From an uncultured Nonlabens sp. (lineage in GTDB: Bacteria; Bacteroidota; Bacteroidia; Flavobacteriales; Flavobacteriaceae), in NCBI RefSeq assembly GCF_947495285.1, contig NZ_CANLXZ010000004.1:1-64000 (forward strand): a DNA stretch of 64,000 nucleotides, written 5' to 3'. The notes under the pieces were generated by a model that worked only from the letters and a program-made list of their open reading frames with translations, did not search any database and had not been told where the DNA came from. Shown here in pieces: positions 45,784-55,759 of this stretch. Position 1 is the first letter of the stretch. The number at the start of each line of letters is the position of its first letter. Position numbers and translations under genes: made by a program.

Positions 45784-48700
45784 TTGAGATACAGTAATAA
45801 TCACTTAAGGGCTTTTGTCTTTCTTTTGTCTTTATTTGTTTTCGCTTTCGCGAAAGCGCAACAACCAACAACGACTCCACAAGATTCTGTCAGAACAGGT
45901 GCAAGAATAGGTAGGTTGAGTTTACCTAACCCACCCAGTATAGTTACTCTGTACACTTATGACGCAAATCTAGATCGTTATGTGTATTCTAGTAGTTTTA
46001 ATGGATATAACATAGATTTTCCTTTTATACTTACCAGAGAGCAATATCTAGATCGTGTTCTCAAAGAGCAAATGTCAGATTATTTTAAGGAAAAGGCGGC
46101 TGCGATAGCTGGAAGAACAGAAGAGGATAAAGAAAAGCAAAAAGATTTATTACCTAATTTTTATGTAAATTCAGAATTATTTGCATCTATTTTTGGAGGT
46201 ACAGAGATCGATGTGGATCCACAAGGATCTGTAGAAGTGGATTTAGGATTGCTTTTCAATAGGTCTGATAATCCTAGTTTTTCCCCTAGAAATAGACAGA
46301 ATTTAACCTTTGATTTTAATCAACGTATTAATTTAAGTCTTCTAGGTAAAGTAGGTACAAGATTACAAGTAAACGCAAATTATGATACACAAAGTACGTT
46401 TAATTTTCAGAACCAAATAAAATTAGATTACACCCCTACAGAAGATGACATACTACAAAGTATAGAAGTAGGTAACGTATCCATGCCACTTAACTCTCAA
46501 TTGATACGTGGGGCACAAAGTCTATTCGGTATCAAGACAGAGTTGCAGTTCGGTAAAACTAGGATAACAGCTGTGTTTTCAGAGCAGCAGTCAGAATCCA
46601 CTACAGTACAAGCTGCTGGTGGTGCAACCCTTAATGATTTTGACTTTTTCTCACTAGATTATGATGAGAACAGGCATTATTTTTTATCACATTATTTTAG
46701 AGATAATTACGACTCTTCTTTAGAAAATTACCCTTTCATAAATAATAACATTCAGATTACACGTGCTGAAGTGTGGATTACAAACAGAGGTAATAGCACT
46801 CAAGATGTCCGTAACCTAGTTGCTATACAAGATATAGGAGAAGCAGATCCAGATAATATAGGTCTAGGCACACGACCAGGGAATTTTATCAATGTAGCTA
46901 CAAATAGTTTTCCTGATAATGAAAATAACGACTTTAATCCAGAAGGTATTAATGGCGGTGGTCAGACTATTTTAAATTCGCAAATTAGAGAAATTGCAAC
47001 CGCTCAATCAGGTTTCGGTAATGCTACGGTTAATGAAGGTTTTGATTATGTGACCTTAGAAAATGCGCGTAAACTTACCGCTCAAGAATACACTTTAAAT
47101 ACCCAGCTGGGTTATATTTCATTAAGACAGCGTTTAAATAATGACGAGGTTCTCGCAGTTGCTTTTCAATATACGGTAGGTGGAGAGGTGTATCAAGTAG
47201 GTGAATTTGCAAATGATGGTGTGGTAGCCACAGATGTTGTTCAAAATACAAATCTTAATCAACCAGCTGTAAATAATCAAAGTCTCGTTGTTAAACTTCT
47301 CAAAAGTAATCTGACTAACGTCAGTCAGCCTATTTGGGATTTAATGATGAAAAATATCTATAATTTGGGTGGTTTTCAATTAACTCAAGAAGATTTTAAA
47401 TTAAATATATTTTATCAATATCCGCCAGAGTTAAATTACATCACCGCTGCAGAAAGTGTGCCGGCAGACCCTATCAACGGTATCCCAGCAAGGCCAGCGG
47501 TCGCTCTACCAGATGATGTAGATCAAACTACTTTAATCAGAGTATTTAATCTGGACAGATTAAATCAACAAGGTGACCCACAACCGCAGGGAGATGGGTT
47601 TTTTGATTTTTTACCAGGTATTACTATAGATGCAGAGAATGGACGGATTATTTTTACAACCGTAGAACCTTTTGGAAGTCATTTATTTAATAAACTAGAC
47701 AATACTCCAGGGACTGGAGACGAAGATTATACAGATCCATCCACCTATAATGCAAATCAAGAACAGTACGTATATCGTGAGATGTACCGAAGTACAAAAG
47801 CACAAGCATTACAAAGCGCCGATAAAAATAAATACTTAATAAAAGGGGAATACAAATCTACTGGTCAGGAAGGGATTCCGTTAGGTGGTTTTAATGTTCC
47901 TAGAGGTTCTGTAACGGTAACTGCTGGCGGTAGGACACTTCAAGAAGGTATCGATTATACGGTAGATTATCAACTAGGTCGTGTGATTATTCTAGACCAG
48001 GCATTGCTTAATTCTAATACACCTATTCAGGTCTCTACAGAGAGTAATACTGTTTTTAATCAACAAACAAAACGTTTTACAGGTATTAATGTAGAACATA
48101 AATTTAGTGACGACTTTATTTTAGGTGGTACTTTCTTAAACTTAAAAGAACGCCCTATTACCCAAAAGTCTACTTATGGATTTGAGCCTATTAATAATAC
48201 CATCATAGGAGCAAATTTCTTATACAATACTGAAGTTCCTTTCTTAACTAGACTTGCTAATAAACTTCCTAACGTAGATACAGACGTTGCCTCAAACTTA
48301 TCATTGAGAGGAGAAGTTGCTTACCTTTTTCCGGGCTCTCCAGCTGGAGATAATTTTGGAGGTAGAGCGGCAGCTTATGTAGATGATTTTGAAGGATCTC
48401 AAACTACCATAGATATTTTAAGTCCGTTTGCATGGTCACTAGCCAGTGTTCCACAAGCCTTTGAAGGAGCTGGAAGTACGGCAAATCAATTAGCATACAA
48501 CTTCAGCCGTGCAAAAATGGCTTGGTATTCCATTGACCCTATTTTTTATGGAAATCAGCGTCCAGCAGGTATAACAGATCAAGATGTTTCTGATTATAGG
48601 TCAAGACGTGTTTTTGTAGATGAGATATTTCCTAATACAGATTTGCAACAAGGTCAGCAGCAGGTGATCAATACTTTGGATCTTTCCTATTATCCTAGTG

Positions 48701-51700
48701 AGCGTGGACAGTACAATTACAATCCACAGGCGGCTGGAACTAATGTACTTCCTAATCCAGAAGATAACTGGGGTGGTATTATGCGTCAGTTTTCTAGTAC
48801 AGATTTTGAGCAAACTAATGTAGAGTATATTCAGTTTTGGGTAATGGATCCATTCTATGCTCAAGATCCAGCAGTAAATGCTGGTCAGACTCCATTTGCT
48901 GATAATAGTGGAACTATTTCAATTAACTTAGGAAGTATTTCTGAAGATATTTTAAAGGATAATAGAAAACAGTTTGAAAATGGATTACCTGATGATGGTG
49001 GTACAGCACTTACTACCAGTACTGCTTATGGAAAAACACCAGTAAATCAATCCTTAGTTTATGCTTTTGATACCGATGGTGCCGAAAGAGATAATCAAGA
49101 TATAGGACTGGATGGTTATAGTGATAATGAAGAACTTGCTGATTTCCCAACCTTTGGACCTATTGATCCTGCAGGAGATAACTATGAGTTTTTTGTAGCC
49201 GCAAGTGGTGATATTCCTAATAGATATAGAAATTATAATGGAACTGAAGGAAATTCACCTACCACGGTTTCTCAAGATGATAGAGGTTCTACTACGTTGC
49301 CAGATGTAGAAGACATTAACCGTGATAACACGATGAATACCATCGATAGTTATTATGAATATGATATCGATTTTAGAAATGTAGGTAACCGACTGGTTAG
49401 TGAATATATATATGATGAAGTTCCAGTAAATGGAACAAATCCAGATGGAAGTCCGTTTAGTACACGATGGGTTCAATTAAGAGTTCCACTTAATGATCCA
49501 GATCGTGAAGAAATAGGTGGTATCGCAGACTTTAGAGCCATACGTTTTATGAGAATGTATCTTTCTGATTTTGAAGAAGATATTATTATGAGGTTTGGTT
49601 CTCTGGATTTAGTTAGAGGTGATTACCGTCAATACACACAAAATTTAAGCGAGGATAATCTACCTCAAAACCCTAATTCTGTTTTTGAAGTTCAAGGAGT
49701 TAACATTGAAAACAATCAATCTCGAGAGCCCGTAGGTTATGATTTGCCACCAGGAGTAGTTCGTGAAGAGTTAAGAACTCAGAATCAAAATATTAGACAA
49801 AATGAACAATCTCTTGCTTTGAGAGTTAGAGATCTAGAATCACAAGGAGCAAGGGCTGTATTTAAAAATATCAGGATTGATATGAGACAGTACGAAGATT
49901 TAGAAATGTTCGTTCATGTAGACCATGGTAATTTTCCTGATAGGACGATAGAAGATCAAGAGTTAGAAGCTTTTGTAAGATTAGGGGTAGATTTTACTCA
50001 AAACTATTATGAAGTAAGATTGCCATTAACGGTTACAGATCAAGGTATTGGACTTTCTAGAGAACAAGTATGGCCCGAGGAGAATAATTTTAAAATTAGC
50101 TTAGAGCTATTACAAGAAATAAAATCTAGAGTTTTAGGTAATTCTTCATTATTAGTAAGTGATCTTAATTTATTTACAGAATCTTCTTTAGGTAATACGG
50201 TTAGTGGACCTAATGAGCATACTTATGGTATTAAAGGAAACCCTAATTATGGAGACATAAGATCTTTAATGATAGGTGTAAGAAATGCATCTGGAGATTT
50301 AGTGAGTGGAGAGGTGTGGTTCAATGAAATGCGTCTCTCTGGTTTAAAAAATCAAGGTGGTTATGCGGCTGTAATGAATGTGGATGCAAACATTGCCGAC
50401 TTTGCCAGTGTGAGTGCGACAGGTAGAAGAAGTACCATTGGTTTTGGATCTATTGAGCAAGGCCCACAAGAACGTAGTCGCGAAAACCTTACTCAATATG
50501 ATGTAACCACTAACATAAGCCTAGGTAAACTATTACCTCCTAAATGGGGCGTTTCTTTACCGTTTTCTTACAGTCTGGGAGAGGAAACTATAACGCCACA
50601 ATTTGATCCACAATTTGAAGACATAGAAATAGAAACCAGACTGGATAATGCTGTAAATGATGCAGAGCGAGATGCCATCAGAGAACAGTCAGAAGATTAT
50701 ACAAAAAGGCAAAGTATTAACCTGATAGGAGTACGTAAAGAACGCACTGGAGATTCAAAACCTATGCCTTATGATATTGAGAATTTCACTTTTTCTGGTT
50801 CTTACAATCAGACAGATCAACGCAATTTTGAAGTAGAGAAATTTCAAGATCAATCGGTTAATGTAGGCGGTACTTATAATTATGCTTTTCCTAAGGCAGA
50901 GTTAGAGCCATTTAAAAACGCGGCATGGTTAAATAATTCCTATTTAAAATTTATTAAGGATCTGAATTTTAATCCACTGCCTAATAATTTTTCGACAGGA
51001 TTAAATGTTTTGAGACAGTTCAATACTCAGAAATTTAGAGATTTACAATTAGATTCTAATCCGGTAGATTTAAATAACGATGGAGAGCCAGATGCGCAAA
51101 ATATAACTATTGCGCCGCTTACTAACCGTAATTTTACTATGAATCATCAGTATGCTATCAATTGGGATTTAACAAAATCACTACAAATTAATCTATCGGC
51201 AAATAGTGATCGATTGATACGTGATTATGTGAATGAAGACGAAACTATTGATGAGAACTATACTGTTTGGACCGATTTCTTTGACGAGGGTATTCCTAAC
51301 TCGCACTCTCAACAATTGCAACTTACTTATAAATTGCCATTTGATAAGTTTCCTTTTCTCGCTTTCGCGAAAGCGAACTACACATACACATCTAACTTTA
51401 ACTGGACACGTAACCAGCAACAGTTTGCACAGCTAGATGGTATTCCTGATTTAGGGAACTCTATTCAGAATGCTAACACACATCGCATAAATGGAACACT
51501 CGATTTAGATAAATTATATAAATACGTAGGTTTAGAAAAAAAGAAATTTGGTTTACAGGCAAATAAAAATGCTAGATCGAGAACCAGATCGAGAACCCCT
51601 AGACCTAACGAGGTTGCTCAAAATGATAAGAAAAATAAGACTCCAAAAAAGAATGTTGCTAATAAAGCATACAACACACTTATAGGGGTTCTTACATCTG

Positions 51701-53052
51701 TGAAACGTGCTCAAATAAATTATCAGGAAACTAACGGTATATTTCTACCAGGATATACTCCAGACATAGGGTTTATCGGTACGTTAAAACCTACTTCAGG
51801 TTTTGTATTCGGTAGTCAGGCAGAGGTGCGTGACCTTGCCGCAAGACGTGGATGGTTAACTTTATACCAAGATTTTAACCAGCAGTATAGTGAAGTAGAG
51901 ACGCGTCAGTTAGAATTTAACTTTAAAGTAGATCTATTAAAGGACTTATCTATAGATATAGTAGGTAATCGTGCTTATCAAGAAAATTATACAGAGAATT
52001 ACAGGATCAATACTAACGTTAATTCGGGAGAACTTACCTATCAATCTTTAACTGATAACACCTTTGGTAATTTTAATATTACTAACTTGATGATAGGTAC
52101 TGCTTTCCAAAAAAGTACTATTGAAGATTCAGAAACATTTGATAATTTTAGAAGTAATAGACTTACTGTGGCAGACAGGCTGGCAACTAGTTTTTATGGA
52201 AATAGCACCTTTGGGCGTGATGGAGATGGGTATCCATTAGGTTTTTCTAGAAATAGTCAACAAGTATTACTACCAGCATTTCTTGCAGCATATGAAGGTA
52301 GAGATGTAGAAAAACAAGATTCTAATGCTTTTAGAAATATTCCATTGCCTAACTGGACCGTTAAGTATACTGGTTTGATGAATTTAAAGTGGTTTAAAAA
52401 GAATTTCCGTAGATTCTCTATTAATCATGGATATCGCTCTAGTTATACGATTAATCAATTTCAGACTAACCTAGATTTTACTGCAGGAGATAGCGCATTT
52501 GCCTATGTTGATCAAGGAGATGCTTTAAATCAAAATGGTGATTTTAAATCAGAACGACTTTTCTTTAATATCAATCTTGCAGAGCAATTCAGTCCTTTAA
52601 TTAAATTAGATTTTGAGACTAAAAATGCTTTCTCGGTTGCAGCCGAGGTACGAAGAGATAGGGCAGTATCTTTAAGCTTTGATAACAATTTACTGACTGA
52701 AATTAATGGTAATGAGTTGATTTTAGGATTAGGGTATCGTTTTAAAGATCTTAAGTTTAAAACTAACTTCGGCGGTAGGAGTAAGACCATCAAAAGTGAC
52801 TTAAATTTAAGAATGGATGGCTCAGTTAGAGATAATGTTACTATAGTTAGGTATCTAGATCTAGATAATAGTCAGGCAACTGCTGGACAGACCATTTATG
52901 GGCTTAAATTTACTGCAGACTATAACTTGAGCCAGGCATTTACAGCGATATTTTATTACGATCATACATTCTCAAAGTTTGCTATTTCTACGGCATTTCC
53001 ACAAGCTACCATACGTAGTGGGTTTACTTTAAGATATACATTTGGTAATTAA
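45784..53052 (+). CDS. sprA: T9SS translocon protein SprA (Sov)
   Basis: 2422 residues: very large outer-membrane beta-barrel that forms the protein-conducting channel of the type IX secretion system and is needed for gliding. Conserved segments: LPNFYVNSELF, RLQVNANYDTQSTF, AYVDDFEGSQTTIDI, and the C-terminal strand ending FTLRYTFGN. There is no ATG near the start: TTG at 45784 is the only reasonable start, 3 bp after the ruvA stop in the same frame. The signal peptide ends in the palindrome-encoded AFAKA before QQ. A second exact copy (51360-51375) encodes AFAKA in a barrel region. Confidence 0.97.
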   Translation: MRYSNNHLRAFVFLLSLFVFAFAKAQQPTTTPQDSVRTGARIGRLSLPNPPSIVTLYTYDANLDRYVYSSSFNGYNIDFPFILTREQYLDRVLKEQMSDYFKEKAAAIAGRTEEDKEKQKDLLPNFYVNSELFASIFGGTEIDVDPQGSVEVDLGLLFNRSDNPSFSPRNRQNLTFDFNQRINLSLLGKVGTRLQVNANYDTQSTFNFQNQIKLDYTPTEDDILQSIEVGNVSMPLNSQLIRGAQSLFGIKTELQFGKTRITAVFSEQQSESTTVQAAGGATLNDFDFFSLDYDENRHYFLSHYFRDNYDSSLENYPFINNNIQITRAEVWITNRGNSTQDVRNLVAIQDIGEADPDNIGLGTRPGNFINVATNSFPDNENNDFNPEGINGGGQTILNSQIREIATAQSGFGNATVNEGFDYVTLENARKLTAQEYTLNTQLGYISLRQRLNNDEVLAVAFQYTVGGEVYQVGEFANDGVVATDVVQNTNLNQPAVNNQSLVVKLLKSNLTNVSQPIWDLMMKNIYNLGGFQLTQEDFKLNIFYQYPPELNYITAAESVPADPINGIPARPAVALPDDVDQTTLIRVFNLDRLNQQGDPQPQGDGFFDFLPGITIDAENGRIIFTTVEPFGSHLFNKLDNTPGTGDEDYTDPSTYNANQEQYVYREMYRSTKAQALQSADKNKYLIKGEYKSTGQEGIPLGGFNVPRGSVTVTAGGRTLQEGIDYTVDYQLGRVIILDQALLNSNTPIQVSTESNTVFNQQTKRFTGINVEHKFSDDFILGGTFLNLKERPITQKSTYGFEPINNTIIGANFLYNTEVPFLTRLANKLPNVDTDVASNLSLRGEVAYLFPGSPAGDNFGGRAAAYVDDFEGSQTTIDILSPFAWSLASVPQAFEGAGSTANQLAYNFSRAKMAWYSIDPIFYGNQRPAGITDQDVSDYRSRRVFVDEIFPNTDLQQGQQQVINTLDLSYYPSERGQYNYNPQAAGTNVLPNPEDNWGGIMRQFSSTDFEQTNVEYIQFWVMDPFYAQDPAVNAGQTPFADNSGTISINLGSISEDILKDNRKQFENGLPDDGGTALTTSTAYGKTPVNQSLVYAFDTDGAERDNQDIGLDGYSDNEELADFPTFGPIDPAGDNYEFFVAASGDIPNRYRNYNGTEGNSPTTVSQDDRGSTTLPDVEDINRDNTMNTIDSYYEYDIDFRNVGNRLVSEYIYDEVPVNGTNPDGSPFSTRWVQLRVPLNDPDREEIGGIADFRAIRFMRMYLSDFEEDIIMRFGSLDLVRGDYRQYTQNLSEDNLPQNPNSVFEVQGVNIENNQSREPVGYDLPPGVVREELRTQNQNIRQNEQSLALRVRDLESQGARAVFKNIRIDMRQYEDLEMFVHVDHGNFPDRTIEDQELEAFVRLGVDFTQNYYEVRLPLTVTDQGIGLSREQVWPEENNFKISLELLQEIKSRVLGNSSLLVSDLNLFTESSLGNTVSGPNEHTYGIKGNPNYGDIRSLMIGVRNASGDLVSGEVWFNEMRLSGLKNQGGYAAVMNVDANIADFASVSATGRRSTIGFGSIEQGPQERSRENLTQYDVTTNISLGKLLPPKWGVSLPFSYSLGEETITPQFDPQFEDIEIETRLDNAVNDAERDAIREQSEDYTKRQSINLIGVRKERTGDSKPMPYDIENFTFSGSYNQTDQRNFEVEKFQDQSVNVGGTYNYAFPKAELEPFKNAAWLNNSYLKFIKDLNFNPLPNNFSTGLNVLRQFNTQKFRDLQLDSNPVDLNNDGEPDAQNITIAPLTNRNFTMNHQYAINWDLTKSLQINLSANSDRLIRDYVNEDETIDENYTVWTDFFDEGIPNSHSQQLQLTYKLPFDKFPFLAFAKANYTYTSNFNWTRNQQQFAQLDGIPDLGNSIQNANTHRINGTLDLDKLYKYVGLEKKKFGLQANKNARSRTRSRTPRPNEVAQNDKKNKTPKKNVANKAYNTLIGVLTSVKRAQINYQETNGIFLPGYTPDIGFIGTLKPTSGFVFGSQAEVRDLAARRGWLTLYQDFNQQYSEVETRQLEFNFKVDLLKDLSIDIVGNRAYQENYTENYRINTNVNSGELTYQSLTDNTFGNFNITNLMIGTAFQKSTIEDSETFDNFRSNRLTVADRLATSFYGNSTFGRDGDGYPLGFSRNSQQVLLPAFLAAYEGRDVEKQDSNAFRNIPLPNWTVKYTGLMNLKWFKKNFRRFSINHGYRSSYTINQFQTNLDFTAGDSAFAYVDQGDALNQNGDFKSERLFFNINLAEQFSPLIKLDFETKNAFSVAAEVRRDRAVSLSFDNNLLTEINGNELILGLGYRFKDLKFKTNFGGRSKTIKSDLNLRMDGSVRDNVTIVRYLDLDNSQATAGQTIYGLKFTADYNLSQAFTAIFYYDHTFSKFAISTAFPQATIRSGFTLRYTFGN
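45843..45858. repeat. 16-bp palindrome, copy 8
   Basis: Exact copy in the signal-peptide codons of sprA, read as AFAKA, directly before the predicted cleavage site. Confidence 0.95.
51360..51375. repeat. 16-bp palindrome, copy 9
   Basis: Exact copy in the C-terminal third of sprA, read as (L)AFAKA(N). Confidence 0.95.
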
Positions 53053-53138
53053 TTAATGCATCACAAATAATTCAACTTTAAGGTTAGAATTAATAGATAG
53101 AGTTATCTTAAATTTACGTTTTTAAAAAATCATATAAA

Positions 53139-53516
53139 ATGAATATTCCATCAGAATTAAAGTATACTAAAGATCACGAGTGGATCAAAATAGAAGGAGA
53201 CGTTGCTACCATAGGTATTACTGATTTTGCACAGAGTGAGTTAGGTGATATCGTTTATGTAGAGGTAGAAACCGTAGATGAGACTCTGGATCAAGAGGAG
53301 GTTTTCGGTACGGTAGAAGCTGTTAAGACTGTTTCAGATCTTTTTCTTCCATTAACTGGAGAGATCACTGACTTTAATGAAAAGTTAGAAGATGATCCAG
53401 AACTTGTAAATTCTGACCCTTATGGAGACGGATGGATGATAAAAATGAAGTTTACAGACGCATCTCAAGTAGATGGATTATTAAGTGCTGACGCTTATAA
53501 AGAGTTAGTAGGATAA
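53139..53516 (+). CDS. gcvH: glycine cleavage system H protein
   Basis: 125 residues, lipoyl carrier of the glycine cleavage complex. The lipoylated residue is Lys63 in [12 protein letters not shown]-terminal [15 protein letters not shown] and C-terminal DGWMIKMKF are typical. The genes for P, T and L proteins are not nearby. Its stop overlaps the start of the next gene (TAATG), a coupling that seems to be positional and not functional. Confidence 0.97.
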   Translation: MNIPSELKYTKDHEWIKIEGDVATIGITDFAQSELGDIVYVEVETVDETLDQEEVFGTVEAVKTVSDLFLPLTGEITDFNEKLEDDPELVNSDPYGDGWMIKMKFTDASQVDGLLSADAYKELVG

Positions 53517-53941
53517 TGAAAAAAGTTATTTACTGGTTAGCAGCTCCATTGTTTACTGTATTCATTACAGTAGCGTCTATGATGGCAAACCCAGCACCGC
53601 CGGTAAATATTGATAACGTAGATAAGATATACCATGCTACTGCCTATTTTATAATGGCGATCTTGTGGTATATTTTCTTTTACAGTCGTTTTCTAGGAAA
53701 GCAAAGCCTTTTGAGCTTTGGTCTTAAAACAATTTTAAAAAACTGGTCTAGAACTATTGCGATAGGAGCAAGTGCTTTGTCCTTAATTATAGGAGTTTTA
53801 ATAGAATTAGGACAGGGATTTATTTCTGTAAATAGAACAATGGATACAATGGATGTACTAGCAAATATTGCTGGCATTATTATTGCAATATTATCCTTGA
53901 TGATCATTGATAAATTATTTAACAAACATAAAGTTGCATAA
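53516..53941 (+). CDS. VanZ-like membrane protein
   Basis: 141 residues with four hydrophobic helices (about 5-22, 40-58, 82-104, 113-132). DKIYHATAYFIMAILWYIF and IELGQGFISVNRTMDTMDVLANIAGIIIA match the VanZ-like family, linked to glycopeptide tolerance in some bacteria but of unknown role here. It overlaps gcvH and lies before the TonB genes, a common flavobacterial order. Confidence 0.9.
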   Translation: MKKVIYWLAAPLFTVFITVASMMANPAPPVNIDNVDKIYHATAYFIMAILWYIFFYSRFLGKQSLLSFGLKTILKNWSRTIAIGASALSLIIGVLIELGQGFISVNRTMDTMDVLANIAGIIIAILSLMIIDKLFNKHKVA

Positions 53942-53945
53942 TTCT

Positions 53946-53975
53946 TTTGTTAGCACAAAGAATTAGTTATTTTTA
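53946..53975 (+). promoter_or_regulatory. possible promoter of the tonB gene
   Basis: TTTG (53946-53949), 18-bp spacer, TATTTTTA (53968-53975), one mismatch to TAnnTTTG; 21 bp before the ATG. Confidence 0.4.
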
Positions 53976-53996
53976 ACCTCTATAAATACAACCATA

Positions 53997-54725
53997 ATGG
54001 AAGTAAAAAAATCAGAAAAAGCAGATTTACGTAAGAACATCACGCTATACGCCTTATCAGGGCTGGCGTTTATGTTGTTATTATCTTGGCAAGGACTTGA
54101 ATATGAGTCTAAAACCGTGGAAATAGAAGAGGTGTTTAATGAGCCTGAAGAACTCTTTATTGAAGAGGAAATTCCGATTACTCAAATGCTAGATACTCCA
54201 CCGCCACCACCGCCACCGCCACCAGCGCCAGAAGTTATCGAGGTAGTAGAGAATGAGGTAGAAATAGAAGAGGTTATTATTGAAGATACAGAAACTGATG
54301 AACAAGAAGAGATCGTTGAGATCGATGAAGTTGCTGAAGAAGTAGGTGTTGAAGAAGTAATTGCAGATGTTCCATTTGCGATTATCGAGAATGTACCTAT
54401 TTATCCAGGTTGTGAGAGTAAAAAGAACAATGCAGATCGTAAGAAATGTATGAGTGAAAAAATCACAAAATTTGTAAATAAACAGTTCAATACTGGACTT
54501 GCAAATGATTTAGGTCTAGAAGGAAGACAGAAAATTTCTGTTCAATTTAAGATTGATTCTAAAGGTAATGTGGTCGGTATTCAATCTAAAGCAAAACATC
54601 CTAAATTGCAGAGTGAGGCAGCAAGGGTGATTAATAAATTGCCTACTATGACACCAGGAATGCAAAGAGGGAAACCAGTAGGTGTGATTTATGCACTACC
54701 TATTATTTTCCAAGTGCAGGACTAA
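53997..54725 (+). CDS. tonB: energy transducer TonB
   Basis: 242 residues. A single N-terminal membrane helix (about 16-36), a Glu-rich and Pro-rich periplasmic spacer including nine consecutive prolines, and a C-terminal TonB domain (VPIYPGCESKKNN, KKCMSEKITKFVNK, ISVQFKIDSKGNVVG, INKLPTMTPGMQRGK). It transmits the proton-motive force to TonB-dependent outer-membrane receptors. A pair of Cys residues in PGC...KKC is shared with the next two genes. A terminator follows. ExbB/ExbD genes are not in the window. Confidence 0.93.
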   Translation: MEVKKSEKADLRKNITLYALSGLAFMLLLSWQGLEYESKTVEIEEVFNEPEELFIEEEIPITQMLDTPPPPPPPPPAPEVIEVVENEVEIEEVIIEDTETDEQEEIVEIDEVAEEVGVEEVIADVPFAIIENVPIYPGCESKKNNADRKKCMSEKITKFVNKQFNTGLANDLGLEGRQKISVQFKIDSKGNVVGIQSKAKHPKLQSEAARVINKLPTMTPGMQRGKPVGVIYALPIIFQVQD

Positions 54726-54748
54726 TTATAGATACGTTTTTATATGTA

Positions 54749-54780
54749 AAATCTCAACCTTTATAGGTTGGGATTTTTTT
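54749..54780 (+). terminator. terminator after tonB
   Basis: AATCTCAACCT, loop TTAT, AGGTTGGGATT followed by a run of eight T (one wobble pair). Confidence 0.88.
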
Positions 54781-54828
54781 TTGGTACGTTTCTTGATTTC
54801 TCTCTGAAATAACATAAAACCATTGATT

Positions 54829-55656
54829 ATGAACATTTCAAATGAGAAGAGGGATGCTGCAACATCTCAAAACACTCGCCGTGAAGATAAAAAAGCGGCA
54901 AACACAAAGGTCAATCCCATCGTTAATTTTCAAATAGGTCTCATAGCTGCATTAGTAGCTGCGTTTCTTATCATAGAATTAACGACTGAGGTTCCTCTAG
55001 CTGTAAATCCTATAGCAACAACTATTTCTATAGAACATGGAGAAACAAACATGGACGCAGTTAGAATTATTCCTAATAACCCTCCAAAGCCTGTAGTTGA
55101 AAAAGCGCAAGAGCCTAAAGTAAAAATACCTAAGGTAGACCCTAATAAGCCGCTTAAGGTTATCGAGAATGACCAACCAGATGTTCCAGAACATAATAAA
55201 GAGCCTGTAGATGCTATGGTGAGCAATCCTACAGAAACTCCTACTGCAGCTACTAAGACAGGTACTAATGACACGCCAGTAAGCAAGCCATCTGGACCTT
55301 CTATAATAGCAGCATTACATGAAGTACCGTTGTTTCCTGGTTGTAGCTCGAGAATGGATAGTAAGGAACGTATAGAATGTCTCAATAAAAAAATGGGTCG
55401 ATTTATTCAAAGAAAATTTGACACTAGTTTAGGTAATGACTTGAACGAGGATGGTATGGTTAAAATAGCTGTACAGTTTACCATAGGTGTAGATGGATTG
55501 CCCAAAGATATTTTAGTAAAAGCGCCTAATAAAGATCTAGAAGAAGAGGCGTATAATGTGATCTCTAGGTTGCCTAAAATGACTCCTGGTAAGATAGATA
55601 ATGCTGCGGTAAATGTGACTTATGCATTACCTATAAGATTTCAATTGCGCGATTAG
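54829..55656 (+). CDS. second TonB-type protein
   Basis: 275 residues built like the previous protein: a cytoplasmic N-terminus, one helix (about 33-52), a Pro/Lys/Val/Thr spacer and a C-terminal TonB domain (VPLFPGCSSRMDSKERIECL, IAVQFTIGVDGLPKDI, SRLPKMTPGKIDNA). Tandem duplication of the preceding gene is likely. It has its own terminators before and behind, so it is a separate transcription unit. ATG at 54829 is chosen over an earlier ATG at 54823 that would add two residues. Confidence 0.88.
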   Translation: MNISNEKRDAATSQNTRREDKKAANTKVNPIVNFQIGLIAALVAAFLIIELTTEVPLAVNPIATTISIEHGETNMDAVRIIPNNPPKPVVEKAQEPKVKIPKVDPNKPLKVIENDQPDVPEHNKEPVDAMVSNPTETPTAATKTGTNDTPVSKPSGPSIIAALHEVPLFPGCSSRMDSKERIECLNKKMGRFIQRKFDTSLGNDLNEDGMVKIAVQFTIGVDGLPKDILVKAPNKDLEEEAYNVISRLPKMTPGKIDNAAVNVTYALPIRFQLRD

Positions 55657-55680
55657 TAACTTAACTATTATATGATTTTT

Positions 55681-55710
55681 AAAAGCCATGAATTTTCATG
55701 GCTTTTCTAT
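55681..55710 (+). terminator. terminator after second TonB-type gene
   Basis: AAAAGCCATGA, loop ATTT, TCATGGCTTTT. It lies 24 bp after the stop. Confidence 0.85.
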
Positions 55711-55759
55711 TTTTGGCACAGTAGGTAAAACAAGTATATTTGTCACTTATCAAGTAATT

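Noticed and set aside
54200..54230. Tandem CCACCG repeats
   Set aside because: They simply encode the proline run of the TonB spacer.
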